From Crocinitomicaceae bacterium (GTDB lineage: Bacteria > Bacteroidota > Bacteroidia > Flavobacteriales_D > Sanyastnellaceae): 64,000 bases of DNA. Position numbers and translations under genes: made by a program. The DNA lies in assembly GCA_002722795.1 (NCBI GenBank), contig PBMY01000019.1, positions 1 to 64,000 on the forward strand. Direction: 5' to 3'. This document shows, one piece after another, positions 7,638 through 16,427 of this stretch (position 1 is its first letter; every line of letters starts with the position of its first letter). The notes under the pieces were generated by a model. That model ran no database searches and was not told the DNA's origin. It was given only the letters and a program-made list of their open reading frames with translations.

Positions 7638-9140
7638 ATGAGCTCAAATAAAAATCTTGGGATCTTTAATAATTTATCAAACGACATTCCTGCAAGTATT
7701 GTCGTATTTCTAGTAGCAGTACCTCTTTGTCTAGGTATTGCTCTTGCATCACTTCCACCAGATTACATTGGACCATTCTTATTTTCTGGTGTTATTGCCG
7801 GTATCATTGGGGGTATCATAGTGGGATCAATAAGTGGATCGCCTCTAGGTGTTAGTGGGCCAGCAGCTGGATTAGCTGTAATTGTTTTTTCTGCTATAGA
7901 AGATCTAGGTGCTTTTGAAACTTTTCTGTTAGCTGTCTTTATTGCAGGAATTTTGCAAATATTACTAGGCTTTATCAGAGCTGGAGTAATAGGTCTTTAC
8001 TTCCCGTCCTCTGTTATCAAGGGGATGCTTGCCGGCATAGGTATTATAATCATTAAAAAAGAGATACCATATGCTCTGGGATCTTCAAATACTGACACAT
8101 TTACGGGAATGTTTGATTCACTTAGCAATGGAGCAACTCTTATTACAATTATATCTCTAGCTATTCTAATTCTTTGGGAGCAACCGTTTATGAAAAGAAT
8201 TAGTGTATTTAAGATTATTCAAGGTCCTTTAGTTGTTGTCCTAACAGGTATCTTTCTAGGCGCTTTTTTTGCTTCTAACGATGGTTTAGCTTTAGGTGAA
8301 GGCACATTTGTGGCAATACCTGTTCTCGAATCTTTTAGTGAGATTAAAACACTATTCACATTGCCTGATTTCTCGCAATTTGGGAATACTCAGGTTTATG
8401 TTGTGGCAGTGACAATTGCTATCGTGGCGAGTTTAGAAACTCTGCTGTGTGTTGAAGCTACTGATAAGCTTGATCCACACAAGAGAATTACTCCAACAAA
8501 TAGAGAGCTTGTAGCTCAAGGAGCAGGTAATATGGTTTCTGGTTTAATCGGGGGTCTCCCAATTACTCAAGTTATTGTTAGGAGTTCTGCTAATATTCAA
8601 TCGGGGGGTCAAACAAAGATGGCTGCTATCATTCATGGTGTTTTACTTTTAGCATGTGCACTTCTCATTCCTAGCTGCCTTAACATGGTTCCACTTGCTA
8701 GTTTAGCAGCAATTCTATTTGTTGTTGGGTATAAGCTTGCAAAGCCAAGTCTTTTTGCTTCTATGTACTCTAAAGGCATGCAGATGTTTGTTCCATTTGT
8801 GGTAACAATATTGGGAATTGTATTTACAGATCTTCTAATTGGAATCGGAATGGGAATGGTAGTTGCTATTGTAATGTCAAAATGGGGAAATTTTTCAAAG
8901 CCATTCACAATTGAAGAAGTTTCTGGAAATATTAAAATTACCCTTTCTGAAAATGTGACATTTGCAAATAAGGCTAGCATCCAAAAAGTACTTAACGAAG
9001 CTGTTCCTAATTCGACCGTAACAGTAGATGGCAGTTCTTCTAAAAACGTACACCCTGACGTAATTGAAATCATTGATGACTATAAGTTTAAATCATTAGA
9101 TAAGGGTGTGAAGGTTGAATTAGTTAATTTGAAAGTTTAG
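7638..9140 (+). CDS. SulP (SLC26-like) inorganic anion transporter
   Basis: A 500-residue inner membrane protein with the SulP fold. About 10-12 hydrophobic segments fill residues 12-430, including the family-like N-terminus (D-I-P-A-S-I-V-V-F-L-V-A-V-P-L-C-L-G) and the S-P-L-G-V-S-G-P-A-A-G-L loop. The last 80 residues form a weak cytoplasmic STAS-type domain. Bacteroidota SulP proteins are often bicarbonate or sulfate carriers; the ion cannot be read from the sequence, and no carbonic anhydrase gene is adjacent. A small conserved-looking gene follows after 12 bases, probably co-transcribed. Confidence 0.9.
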   Translation: MSSNKNLGIFNNLSNDIPASIVVFLVAVPLCLGIALASLPPDYIGPFLFSGVIAGIIGGIIVGSISGSPLGVSGPAAGLAVIVFSAIEDLGAFETFLLAVFIAGILQILLGFIRAGVIGLYFPSSVIKGMLAGIGIIIIKKEIPYALGSSNTDTFTGMFDSLSNGATLITIISLAILILWEQPFMKRISVFKIIQGPLVVVLTGIFLGAFFASNDGLALGEGTFVAIPVLESFSEIKTLFTLPDFSQFGNTQVYVVAVTIAIVASLETLLCVEATDKLDPHKRITPTNRELVAQGAGNMVSGLIGGLPITQVIVRSSANIQSGGQTKMAAIIHGVLLLACALLIPSCLNMVPLASLAAILFVVGYKLAKPSLFASMYSKGMQMFVPFVVTILGIVFTDLLIGIGMGMVVAIVMSKWGNFSKPFTIEEVSGNIKITLSENVTFANKASIQKVLNEAVPNSTVTVDGSSSKNVHPDVIEIIDDYKFKSLDKGVKVELVNLKV

Positions 9141-9152
9141 ATACTGATATTT

Positions 9153-9500
9153 ATGGACTTCGAATTCGAGCGAGATTGGAATAAGCTGATGAAGCTTTTG
9201 ATGGATAGGTTTGGCGAACAGCCAGATATCACTTCAGCTATTTTTTCAGTTGGACTCCAAGAGGCAGGATTCGGAAGTAGAGAATACAAAAAGGACGATA
9301 AAATGAACCTAATACATGTAGGCGTGTGTACACTCTTGCAACCTTTGGGTTATTACAAATCCATAGGTTATGACGAGGATGGTTGGCCACATTTTGAATT
9401 GGTAAACGAATTACCAAATCTCAATCCAGAAGATCAAGAGCTGATGATGAAAAGGCAATTAGTAGATTATTTTTCTTCTTGGATAAAAAATGATGGGTAA
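9153..9500 (+). CDS. Conserved-looking hypothetical protein
   Basis: A 115-residue soluble, acidic protein with no signal peptide or membrane segment and a mixed helix/strand pattern (F-E-R-D-W-N-K-L start, central G-V-C-T-L-L-Q-P-L-G-Y-Y, helical C-terminus ending S-S-W-I-K). I do not recognise a family. It lies 12 bases after the SulP gene and is closed by a terminator, so it is the last gene of that unit. Its reading frame has neighbour-like codon use and no internal oddities, which supports it being real. Confidence 0.6.
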   Translation: MDFEFERDWNKLMKLLMDRFGEQPDITSAIFSVGLQEAGFGSREYKKDDKMNLIHVGVCTLLQPLGYYKSIGYDEDGWPHFELVNELPNLNPEDQELMMKRQLVDYFSSWIKNDG

Positions 9501-9514
9501 AACAGTCACCCATT

Positions 9515-9554
9515 AAAAAAGCCCAACTCTCACAAAATGTGGTGTTGGGCTTTT
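9515..9554. terminator. Bidirectional intrinsic terminator
   Basis: An A-run, then GCCCAAC (9521-9527) pairing with GTTGGGC (9544-9550), with an inner CAC/GTG pairing, then TTTT. Reads as a terminator for the plus gene ending at 9500 and the convergent minus gene ending at 9572. Confidence 0.85.
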
Positions 9555-9571
9555 AGATATACGAAAGAGTA

Positions 9572-9955
9572 TTACTCTACAATTATTTTTTCTTCGGTTG
9601 TTTCCATCTCCTCAATCTTAATTAGACCAGAACCAGTCAAAGCACCTTTAGTTACCTCAATGTCTAAAACTGCAAAACCAGCTTGTCCTCCAACGTAGTA
9701 TTCAGAAAAATTAAAGCTTGTAAATCCTTCATCTGATGTAACCTGTGTAGTGTCAAACCTTGGCTCACCAACAAAGTCTTGATCTAAAGATCCAAGCGCA
9801 TAAAGTCTTACTTCAGCTTCGTCAACAGGGATTTCCTCGCCGACTGCATCGATTCTAACAACTGTGATATTTGCGATAGTTTCTTCAACTTCATAGCAGC
9901 TTGATGCAAAAATCGCAACTATTGCAGGAGTGAGTAAAGGAAAAAAGCGGTTCAT
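9572..9955 (-). CDS. Small lipoprotein of unknown function
   Basis: A 127-residue exported lipoprotein. From the ATG at 9953-9955 the protein starts M-N-R-F-F-P-L-L, has a hydrophobic core and a lipobox-like F-A-S-S-C, so the mature protein would begin at Cys20. The rest is a beta-rich domain of about 105 residues (carrying V-D-E-A-E-V-R-L-Y and a G-F-T-S-F-N-F stretch) that resembles Ig-like carboxypeptidase-regulatory folds. An in-frame ATG lies upstream at 9983-9985, but it would spoil the signal peptide. Divergent from the cyclophilin gene; target unknown. Confidence 0.65.
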   Translation of the reverse strand: MNRFFPLLTPAIVAIFASSCYEVEETIANITVVRIDAVGEEIPVDEAEVRLYALGSLDQDFVGEPRFDTTQVTSDEGFTSFNFSEYYVGGQAGFAVLDIEVTKGALTGSGLIKIEEMETTEEKIIVE

Positions 9956-9969
9956 TGCAGGTAGGTTTA

Positions 9970-9977
9970 TAACTTTG
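9970..9977 (+). promoter_or_regulatory. -7 promoter box for the cyclophilin-pheS unit
   Basis: TAACTTTG, a perfect TAnnTTTG match, 28 bases before the ATG at 10006 and inside the divergent spacer. It is identical to the boxes at 7064-7071 and 43346-43353. Confidence 0.55.
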
Positions 9978-10005
9978 TAGTTCATAATTCTGAGAGTCAA
10001 ATATC

Positions 10006-10707
10006 ATGAAAAAATCTTTTACACTAAGCATATTCCTTCAAATCAGTGTAATTTTATGCTCATTAGTCCTCATTTCTTCGACTGGTTGTAATGAGAGTGG
10101 CCCCGCTAGAGTATCTGTCCACACTGACTTTGGGGATATGATTATTGAACTTTCTGACTCAACTCCAGGTCATAGAGATAATTTTTTAAAGTTGGCATCT
10201 GAGGGTTTTTATGATGATTTGCTCTTTCACAGAGTTATAAATGGATTTATGATTCAGGGTGGAGACCCTAAAAGCAAGGACGCTGAGCCAGGTGCAAGAC
10301 TAGGCTCAGGAGGCCCAGGGTACACTATTCCAGCTGAAATGAGAGCAGACCATGTTCACGTTAAAGGTGCGCTTGCTGCGGCACGACAAGGCGATAGTGC
10401 AAACCCAACTCGCGCATCTTCAGGTTCACAGTTCTATATCGTTCACGGGAAAACTTGGAAGGGAGAGGAACTAGACAATATTATTGAGCGATCTTCTCAC
10501 ATGACAATTGCTGGTTTTGAGTATACAAATGAACAAAAGGACTTATACAGCACAATCGGTGGGACACCGTTCTTAGATATGAATTACACAGTTTTTGGAA
10601 GAGTGATTGAAGGACTTGATATTATCGACTCAATTGCAAATGTTAAAACTGCAAGAGGTGATAGACCTATAGAAGACGTTAAATTCAGCGTAGAGATACT
10701 TCACTAA
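10006..10707 (+). CDS. Peptidyl-prolyl isomerase, cyclophilin-type lipoprotein
   Basis: A 233-residue cyclophilin anchored in the envelope. The signal peptide ends in L-I-S-S-T-G-C, so Cys28 would be lipidated. The isomerase domain (about residues 38-230) carries the family blocks F-H-R-V-I-N-G-F-M-I-Q-G-G-D, including the catalytic Arg, and G-S-Q-F-Y-I. It should speed proline isomerisation in secreted proteins in the periplasm. The stop is 1 base before pheS, so the two genes are probably co-transcribed from the -7 box at 9970. Confidence 0.9.
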   Translation: MKKSFTLSIFLQISVILCSLVLISSTGCNESGPARVSVHTDFGDMIIELSDSTPGHRDNFLKLASEGFYDDLLFHRVINGFMIQGGDPKSKDAEPGARLGSGGPGYTIPAEMRADHVHVKGALAAARQGDSANPTRASSGSQFYIVHGKTWKGEELDNIIERSSHMTIAGFEYTNEQKDLYSTIGGTPFLDMNYTVFGRVIEGLDIIDSIANVKTARGDRPIEDVKFSVEILH

Positions 10708-10708
10708 T

Positions 10709-11731
10709 ATGAAAGAGGAATTAGAAGCATTACTTCTAGATATTGAGCAAAGGAGTTTTGACTCTGCTGATGCTGTAGAAGATTTTAGAATTGAGTACCT
10801 AGGTAGACAGGGGAAAATGAAAGACCTCATGGCGCAGTTTAGAGAAGTAGCACCTGAACATAAGAGAGAGCTTGGTCCTCTTTTAAATAAGGTGAAATCT
10901 TCCGTTGAAGAAAAGGTTTCTACTGAAAAAGCAAGTTTCAATAAAAAATCTACTGCTTCTAGTAGTGGAATAGATTCATCTCGACCTGCTGGTGGTGTTC
11001 CTCACGGCACACATCACCCGTTAAAAGTTGTAAGAAGGGAGATTCTAGATATATTTTCAAATATGGGGTTTGGTGTTGTAGAAGGTCCTGAAATTGAAGA
11101 TGATTGGCACGTGTTTAGTGGTTTGAATTTCCCGCCCGAACATCCTGCAAGAGATATGCAGGACACATTCTTCGTTGAACGTGACCCCGATTTGCTTTTA
11201 AGAACTCACACTAGTTCTGTTCAGGTAAGAGAAATGGAACGAAGAGAGCCTCCTATGAGAATCATTATGCCAGGCAGAGTTTTCAGAAATGAAGCAATTT
11301 CAGCGCGAGCACACTGTATGTTCCATCAAATTGAGGGACTTTACATAGATGAGAATGTTAGTTTTGCTGACCTAAAGCAAACACTTCTTCATTTTGCCCA
11401 AAGCTTCTTTGGACCTGAAACCAAAATCAGACTTCGCCCTTCTTACTTTCCGTTTACGGAGCCAAGTGCTGAGGTGGATGTTTATTGGGGATTAGAAACT
11501 GAGGTTGATAAAAGAATTACAAAGGGGACAGGGTGGTTAGAAATTCTTGGATGCGGGATGGTTGACCCCAACGTACTTGAAGCGAGCGGTATTGATTCAA
11601 AAAAATACACCGGATTTGCGTTTGGGATGGGAATAGAAAGGATAACTATGCTTAGATATCAAATCGGAGACCTAAGGTTATTCTTTGAAAACGACAAGCG
11701 CTTCCTTGATCAATTTGCTGGGGAGAGATAG
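10709..11731 (+). CDS. pheS: Phenylalanine-tRNA ligase alpha subunit
   Basis: The 340-residue catalytic subunit partner of PheT. It has the N-terminal coiled-coil arm (about residues 1-85), then the class II core with motif 2 (G-R-V-F-R-N-E-A-I-S-A-R) and motif 3 (G-F-A-F-G-M-G-I-E-R). Length matches the bacterial family. It follows the cyclophilin gene by 1 base and meets the convergent M28 gene with a 1-base gap, leaving no room for a separate terminator. Confidence 0.97.
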   Translation: MKEELEALLLDIEQRSFDSADAVEDFRIEYLGRQGKMKDLMAQFREVAPEHKRELGPLLNKVKSSVEEKVSTEKASFNKKSTASSSGIDSSRPAGGVPHGTHHPLKVVRREILDIFSNMGFGVVEGPEIEDDWHVFSGLNFPPEHPARDMQDTFFVERDPDLLLRTHTSSVQVREMERREPPMRIIMPGRVFRNEAISARAHCMFHQIEGLYIDENVSFADLKQTLLHFAQSFFGPETKIRLRPSYFPFTEPSAEVDVYWGLETEVDKRITKGTGWLEILGCGMVDPNVLEASGIDSKKYTGFAFGMGIERITMLRYQIGDLRLFFENDKRFLDQFAGER

Positions 11732-11732
11732 T

Positions 11733-12722
11733 TTACTGCTCGCTGTAGACGACAGATAATACTGTTACACCGACTTCTTCAAGTACCTGTTTATCTATGA
11801 TACTCATGTTGTCTGCGTGTGTATGGTGGAATAAACCATAACCCATAGGCCTAACATTCATTCTGTAGTCTACAATGTTTGCAGACGGTATTCCTGCGAA
11901 CTCACTTACGAATAAGTTGTCATCTATAGTCGTTGGAGTTTCTTTGTTTAGGAATCTATACCCGTATCCTAATTCTTTTGCTTTAGACCAGACCTTTCTT
12001 ACAACGTGAGGCGCATACTGCATTGATGTTCCTTCTTTATTGAATTCAGCATTTGTAGCCCCAACCATGTCAAGCAATATTCCATATCTAGCTCTGTAAC
12101 CATATCTATGCGGTTGTTGAGCCCAATACTGTGACCCTAAGCACCAATCCATGTAGTCAGTTTGCAAAGATGGAACACCATTTGGTTTGCCGTAATCCTC
12201 ACCGTCAAAAAAGATAATGTCAACTCCAATTTCGGCAGGGTTAATACTGAGCTGACGAGCAATCTCTAATAGCACTCCAACACCTGATCCCCCATCATTA
12301 GCACCGTCAATAGGAGTATCTACCCTAGTGCTATCTTTATCAGCAAAAGGCCTTGTGTCCCAGTGGGCGTAAAGCATAACGCGGGATTTCGCTTTGGGAT
12401 TGAATTGACCGACTATATTTTGTAGTTCGAGAAGTTTGCCGTTGAAAGAACGTGCTCTTGCTTTTTGGACTATTACATCAGCACCAAATCTATCAAGCTC
12501 TGAAGCAAGCCATTTACCACATGCGTCGTGCTCAGGAGTGTTTGGCACACGAGGCCCAAAATCAACTTGCTTCTGTATGAAAGCGTAGGCAGAGTCGCTA
12601 GAAAAGTCAGGAATAATAAGCAGGTCTTTTTCCGATGGGTCAACTTTTGGAGCAGGAGAATCACCACAACCTACTGCAAAGGCTAAAAGTAGAATTGATA
12701 AATAAAATTTAAGTTTACTCAT
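11733..12722 (-). CDS. M28-family lipoprotein, probable glutaminyl cyclase
   Basis: A 329-residue zinc enzyme of the M28 fold, lipid-anchored through a lipobox (F-A-V-G-C). Metal-site motifs are A-H-W-D-T-R-P, G-A-N-D-G-G-S-G, F-F-D-G-E-D-Y-G and a late H-T-H-A-D-N. The F-S-x-D-S-A-Y start, Q-V-D-F-G-P-R-V-P and W-C-L-G-S-Q-Y-W stretches match, from memory, the animal-type glutaminyl cyclase of Porphyromonas rather than ordinary aminopeptidases. It would convert N-terminal Gln of exported proteins to pyroglutamate. ATG 12720-12722 gives a clean signal peptide and overlaps the cysS stop by 8 bases. Confidence 0.8.
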   Translation of the reverse strand: MSKLKFYLSILLLAFAVGCGDSPAPKVDPSEKDLLIIPDFSSDSAYAFIQKQVDFGPRVPNTPEHDACGKWLASELDRFGADVIVQKARARSFNGKLLELQNIVGQFNPKAKSRVMLYAHWDTRPFADKDSTRVDTPIDGANDGGSGVGVLLEIARQLSINPAEIGVDIIFFDGEDYGKPNGVPSLQTDYMDWCLGSQYWAQQPHRYGYRARYGILLDMVGATNAEFNKEGTSMQYAPHVVRKVWSKAKELGYGYRFLNKETPTTIDDNLFVSEFAGIPSANIVDYRMNVRPMGYGLFHHTHADNMSIIDKQVLEEVGVTVLSVVYSEQ

Positions 12723-14205
12723 GAGACCAAGTGCTCCCTTCCTTGCTGTCTTTGATTGTAATTCCAAATTCTGATAAAATATTTCTAATCTTGTCTGCGT
12801 TATCCCAATCTTTATTCTCTTTCAATTCTGAGCGTAAGTTAACTAGCTGTTCAACAAGATTTACTTCATTCATAATCATTGATACTTCTTCTTCAGTTTT
12901 AAATGCTGTATCCCATTCAATACCTAATACATGTTCAACAAAATCAACATAAATTTTTAATAATTGATCAATTTGATTTTGACTTAATTCAATGATTTTT
13001 TCTGCAGTAGCATTTATTGTTTTAATTCCATCAAATAATGTTGCTATTAATACAGGCGTATTAAAATCATCATTCATCGCGTTATAACATTTTTCTTTAA
13101 AAGCATTTATGTCAACATTTTCATTTGGAACTTTTCCACCACTTAACTTGATAAGAGTATCAATCCCTTTACACAGCTTTTTAAGTCCTTTCTCTGCAGC
13201 TTGTAATGCATCATTAGAAAAATCTAATGTGCTAGCATAATGTCCCATCAACATGAAGAAACGCACTGTCATAGGAGAATAACCTCGTTCAAGAAGTTTG
13301 TGGTTACCAGTGATTAGTTCTTCTGGAGTAAACCCATTACCCTCAGATTTGGCCATCTTTCGACCATTAACTGTGAGCATATTTCCGTGTATCCAATAGC
13401 GTATTGGATTAGGATTTTTATTTGCGCCTATGTTTTGGGCTATCTCACATTCGTGATGAGGAAATTTTAGGTCCATACCACCTCCATGAATGTCAAACTC
13501 TTCTCCAAGATATTTTGTACTCATGACAGAACACTCAAGATGCCAGCCTGGGAACCCAATTCCCCAAGGTGAAGGCCAACGCATCAAATGACTATCGTCG
13601 GCGTTCTTCCAAAGTGCAAAATCTAGAGGGTCTCGCTTATCGCTTTGGCCATCTAAATCACGAGTGTTATTCATTAACTCATCAATCTTTCGTCCCGAAA
13701 GTTCTCCATATGGATAATCCTCACTGAACTTCCTTACACTGAAGTAAACGCTTCCGTTTACTAAGTATGCATATCCATTTTCAATAATCTTCTTAATAGA
13801 ACTGATTTGTTCAATGATATGTCCAGTAGCAGTTGGTTCAATTGATGGAGGGAGTATGTTAAATACCCTCATCACATCGTGAAAGTCATTTGTATACTTC
13901 TGTACAACTTCCATAGGCTCAATTTTCTGCAATCGAGCTATTTTTCCAATTTTATCCTCACCCTCGTCTGTATCTCCAACTAAGTGGCCAACATCTGTGA
14001 TGTTTCTAACGTAGCGAACTTTATATCCAATAAATTCTAAGTAACGATAGATTACATCAAACGATAAGAATGTTCTAACGTTACCCAAGTGAACATTACT
14101 GTACACAGTCGGTCCACAAACATACATTCCCACGTGAGGAGGATTAATTGCTTCAAATAACTCCTTCTTACGACTTAGGCTATTGTGAATGTAAAGAGGT
14201 TGCAT
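12715..14205 (-). CDS. cysS: Cysteine-tRNA ligase
   Basis: A 496-residue class I synthetase. The zinc-binding C-G-P-T-V-Y, the HIGH-type sequence H-L-G-N, W-H-L-E-C and H-H-E-C-E (zinc ligands), and the K-M-A-K-S loop are all visible. The C-terminal DALR and anticodon-binding region follows, though the stretch near residues 350-410 looks AT-rich and loosely conserved. It is upstream of the glutaminyl cyclase gene with an 8-base overlap, so the two are likely co-transcribed. Confidence 0.97.
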   Translation of the reverse strand: MQPLYIHNSLSRKKELFEAINPPHVGMYVCGPTVYSNVHLGNVRTFLSFDVIYRYLEFIGYKVRYVRNITDVGHLVGDTDEGEDKIGKIARLQKIEPMEVVQKYTNDFHDVMRVFNILPPSIEPTATGHIIEQISSIKKIIENGYAYLVNGSVYFSVRKFSEDYPYGELSGRKIDELMNNTRDLDGQSDKRDPLDFALWKNADDSHLMRWPSPWGIGFPGWHLECSVMSTKYLGEEFDIHGGGMDLKFPHHECEIAQNIGANKNPNPIRYWIHGNMLTVNGRKMAKSEGNGFTPEELITGNHKLLERGYSPMTVRFFMLMGHYASTLDFSNDALQAAEKGLKKLCKGIDTLIKLSGGKVPNENVDINAFKEKCYNAMNDDFNTPVLIATLFDGIKTINATAEKIIELSQNQIDQLLKIYVDFVEHVLGIEWDTAFKTEEEVSMIMNEVNLVEQLVNLRSELKENKDWDNADKIRNILSEFGITIKDSKEGSTWSHE

Positions 14206-14232
14206 CTTCTAGAAATTGTGTTACAAAGATAA

Positions 14233-15171
14233 TCAGTTAGATAAAGCATTTAGCATTGACTCTACAAGCTCTTTTGTGCCGTATTCAGGCTTCCAATTCC
14301 ATTCCTCTCTTGCTCTAGAATCATCTATGCTATTTGGCCAAGATGCAGCAATTTTTTGTCTTTGGTCTGGAGAGTATTTAGTCACAAAATCTGGATAAAA
14401 TTTTGCAATTTCATCATTAAGTTCTCCCGGTGAAAATGAACATCCACTTAGATTGTATGATGTTCTTAATTTAATAATCTCTGCAGGAGCAGCCATGAGC
14501 TCAAGTGTTGAACGAACAGCATCTTCCATGTGCATCATTGGAAGAGCTTCGTGTATATCTAAATAACATTCGAATTTCTCGCCATTAATTGCTTTGTAAA
14601 ATGCTTCAACCGCATAATCAGTTGTTCCTCCTCCAGGCATTGAGCGGTGTCCAATCAATCCTGGATATCTAAGAGATCTAACATCTACGCCGTATTTATC
14701 ATGGTAGTAATTACACCACATTTCACCAGCAACTTTTGAAACTCCATAAATGGTGGTGGGTTCGCAAAATGTCTCCTGAGGCGTTCTGTTTTTTGGTGCA
14801 TTTGGGCCAAAAACAGCTATTGAACTTGGCCAAAACACTTTTTCAATTATTCCGTCCTTTGCACAATCCAATACATTGATCAAACTCTTCATATTCAAAT
14901 CCCATGCTGCTTTGGGATTTTCCTCACCCTTTGCGGACAACATTGCTACAAGGTGATAAACTGTTGTACATCCACATTCGAAAATTACTTTTCTCACACT
15001 ATTAGTGTCAGTAGCATCTAAAAGAATGAATTCGCTCCTATTTACCAATTCATCGTCACACTTTTTTATATCTGATGCTACTACAGAATCAATCCCAAAG
15101 CGCTTTTGTAAGCCTAAAATAAGTTCAATTCCGAGCTGTCCTGAAGCTCCGATAACTAGGTTCTTTTCCAT
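14233..15171 (-). CDS. L-threonine 3-dehydrogenase, short-chain (SDR) type
   Basis: A 312-residue NAD-dependent enzyme with an N-terminal Rossmann motif (G-A-S-G-Q-L-G, residues 8-14), catalytic Ser in P-S-S-I-A-V-F-G, Tyr-Lys in Y-G-V-S-K, and the R-Y-P-G-L-I plus G-G-G-T-T-D-Y-A-V block that marks the GalE-like threonine dehydrogenases. It would oxidise threonine to 2-amino-3-ketobutyrate. ATG 15169-15171 is used because the upstream in-frame extension runs through the divergent spacer into queA. It ends 27 bases before the cysS start. Confidence 0.87.
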   Translation of the reverse strand: MEKNLVIGASGQLGIELILGLQKRFGIDSVVASDIKKCDDELVNRSEFILLDATDTNSVRKVIFECGCTTVYHLVAMLSAKGEENPKAAWDLNMKSLINVLDCAKDGIIEKVFWPSSIAVFGPNAPKNRTPQETFCEPTTIYGVSKVAGEMWCNYYHDKYGVDVRSLRYPGLIGHRSMPGGGTTDYAVEAFYKAINGEKFECYLDIHEALPMMHMEDAVRSTLELMAAPAEIIKLRTSYNLSGCSFSPGELNDEIAKFYPDFVTKYSPDQRQKIAASWPNSIDDSRAREEWNWKPEYGTKELVESMLNALSN

Positions 15172-15194
15172 TGCGATGTGAAGGTAAGTAGGGA

Positions 15195-15202
15195 TACCTT
15201 TG
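15195..15202 (+). promoter_or_regulatory. -7 promoter box immediately before queA
   Basis: TACCTTTG, a perfect TAnnTTTG match, ends only 4 bases before the queA ATG (15207). A mirror arm TGAAGGTA at 15179-15186 gives a weaker minus-strand box before the threonine dehydrogenase gene. The AAGGTA/TACCTT inverted repeat has an 8-base spacer. Confidence 0.5.
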
Positions 15203-15206
15203 AAAC

Positions 15207-16427
15207 ATGCAATCAAGCGAATTTGATTATGAACTTCCAGACGAAAAAATTGCACGTCATCCCGTTTCGCCACGTCGAAATGCAAAGCTTTTAAGGGTTG
15301 CTCCTCCTTCGTATATCAAGCATCATACATTCGAGGACCTTCCAAAATTGCTTGCTGCATTTGGTTGCGACGGACTTTGGGTTAATGATACCAAGGTGCT
15401 TAAGGCTAGATTATATATGAAGAAACCTACAGGAGGGAGGTTGGAAATTTTCCTTCTAGAGCCTATTAAAGGTATTGCAGAACAAAGTCTTGCTTCTATA
15501 GGCCAAACCACTTGGCGTTGCCTCATCCGTGGCGGCAAAAGGTGGACTGCAGAGTACGCATCTCTCAACCTTGCAGGAACCAACCTAGAAGTCCGCCCTG
15601 TAAACCCTGAAGAGGGTCTTGTAAAAGAGGATGGAGGGACATTTTTACTAACCTTCAAATGGACGGGGAAAAATTGTTTTGGTGACGTACTCGATGCCCT
15701 TGGGCGTATCCCTCTACCACCCTACATAAATAGAGATTCAGATGATACTGATAAGGAAGAATATCAAACAGTCTTTGCTCGTTTACCTGGCTCAGTAGCT
15801 GCTCCAACAGCAGGCTTGCATTATGATAAAATCCTCATGGGAGATTTGGAGGATGTCGGACTTTCATTAAGCCGTCTAACTCTTCATGTTGGTGCAGGCA
15901 CATTCAAGCCACTTTCAGAAGGTCAAATAAATGATCATGTTATGCACTCTGAGAGATGTGTAGTAAATCGATTCACTCTAGAGTTGCTAAGATCTCAAAA
16001 GAGAAGAGTTGCAACTGGCACAACAACTCTTAGGACGCTTGAAAGCATCTATTGGATGGCTATCAAGCACAAGTACGACGGGGCCTTTCCAAATGTTTTA
16101 ACTCAATGGACGCCATATGAATTAGATGATTTAGGAATGAGCTATAATGAAGCTCTTGATTATTTGCTAGACATTATAAGCTCTGAAATAGATTGGGCTT
16201 TCCAAACTCAAATAATGATTAAACCCGGATACAGAATTAGATCTATAGACGGGCTTATCACGAATTTTCATCAACCAAATAGCACTTTGCTTTGTTTGGT
16301 GTCAGCTTGTCTTAAATCAGGTGGTCATGACCAAAATTGGAAAGACTTATATGATGTTGCTTTAAAAGAGAAATATAGATTTTTAAGCTACGGAGACGGA
16401 TGTCTCATCGAGCTTAAAACCTCTTAG
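15207..16427 (+). CDS. queA: S-adenosylmethionine:tRNA ribosyltransferase-isomerase
   Basis: A 406-residue enzyme that moves the ribosyl part of SAM to preQ1 in tRNA to form epoxyqueuosine. Family features: N-terminal F-D-Y-E-L-P-x-E-x-I-A, R-N-A-K-L-L, V-A-A-P-T-A-G-L-H near the middle, and T-L-H-V-G-A-G-T-F-K-P. It is somewhat longer than the usual 340-350 residues, as in many Bacteroidota. The ATG sits 4 bases from a -7 box, so a leaderless transcript is possible. Its 3' end overlaps the convergent ppiD gene by 4 bases. Confidence 0.95.
   Translation: MQSSEFDYELPDEKIARHPVSPRRNAKLLRVAPPSYIKHHTFEDLPKLLAAFGCDGLWVNDTKVLKARLYMKKPTGGRLEIFLLEPIKGIAEQSLASIGQTTWRCLIRGGKRWTAEYASLNLAGTNLEVRPVNPEEGLVKEDGGTFLLTFKWTGKNCFGDVLDALGRIPLPPYINRDSDDTDKEEYQTVFARLPGSVAAPTAGLHYDKILMGDLEDVGLSLSRLTLHVGAGTFKPLSEGQINDHVMHSERCVVNRFTLELLRSQKRRVATGTTTLRTLESIYWMAIKHKYDGAFPNVLTQWTPYELDDLGMSYNEALDYLLDIISSEIDWAFQTQIMIKPGYRIRSIDGLITNFHQPNSTLLCLVSACLKSGGHDQNWKDLYDVALKEKYRFLSYGDGCLIELKTS

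Noticed and set aside
12473..12667. A 64-residue frame on the same strand inside the M28 gene
   Set aside because: It is a frame shadow of a gene with clear motifs and a signal peptide; no sign of frameshift.
14216..14398. A short plus-strand frame between cysS and the threonine dehydrogenase
   Set aside because: It lies almost wholly antisense to the dehydrogenase 3' end and lacks promoter or protein features.
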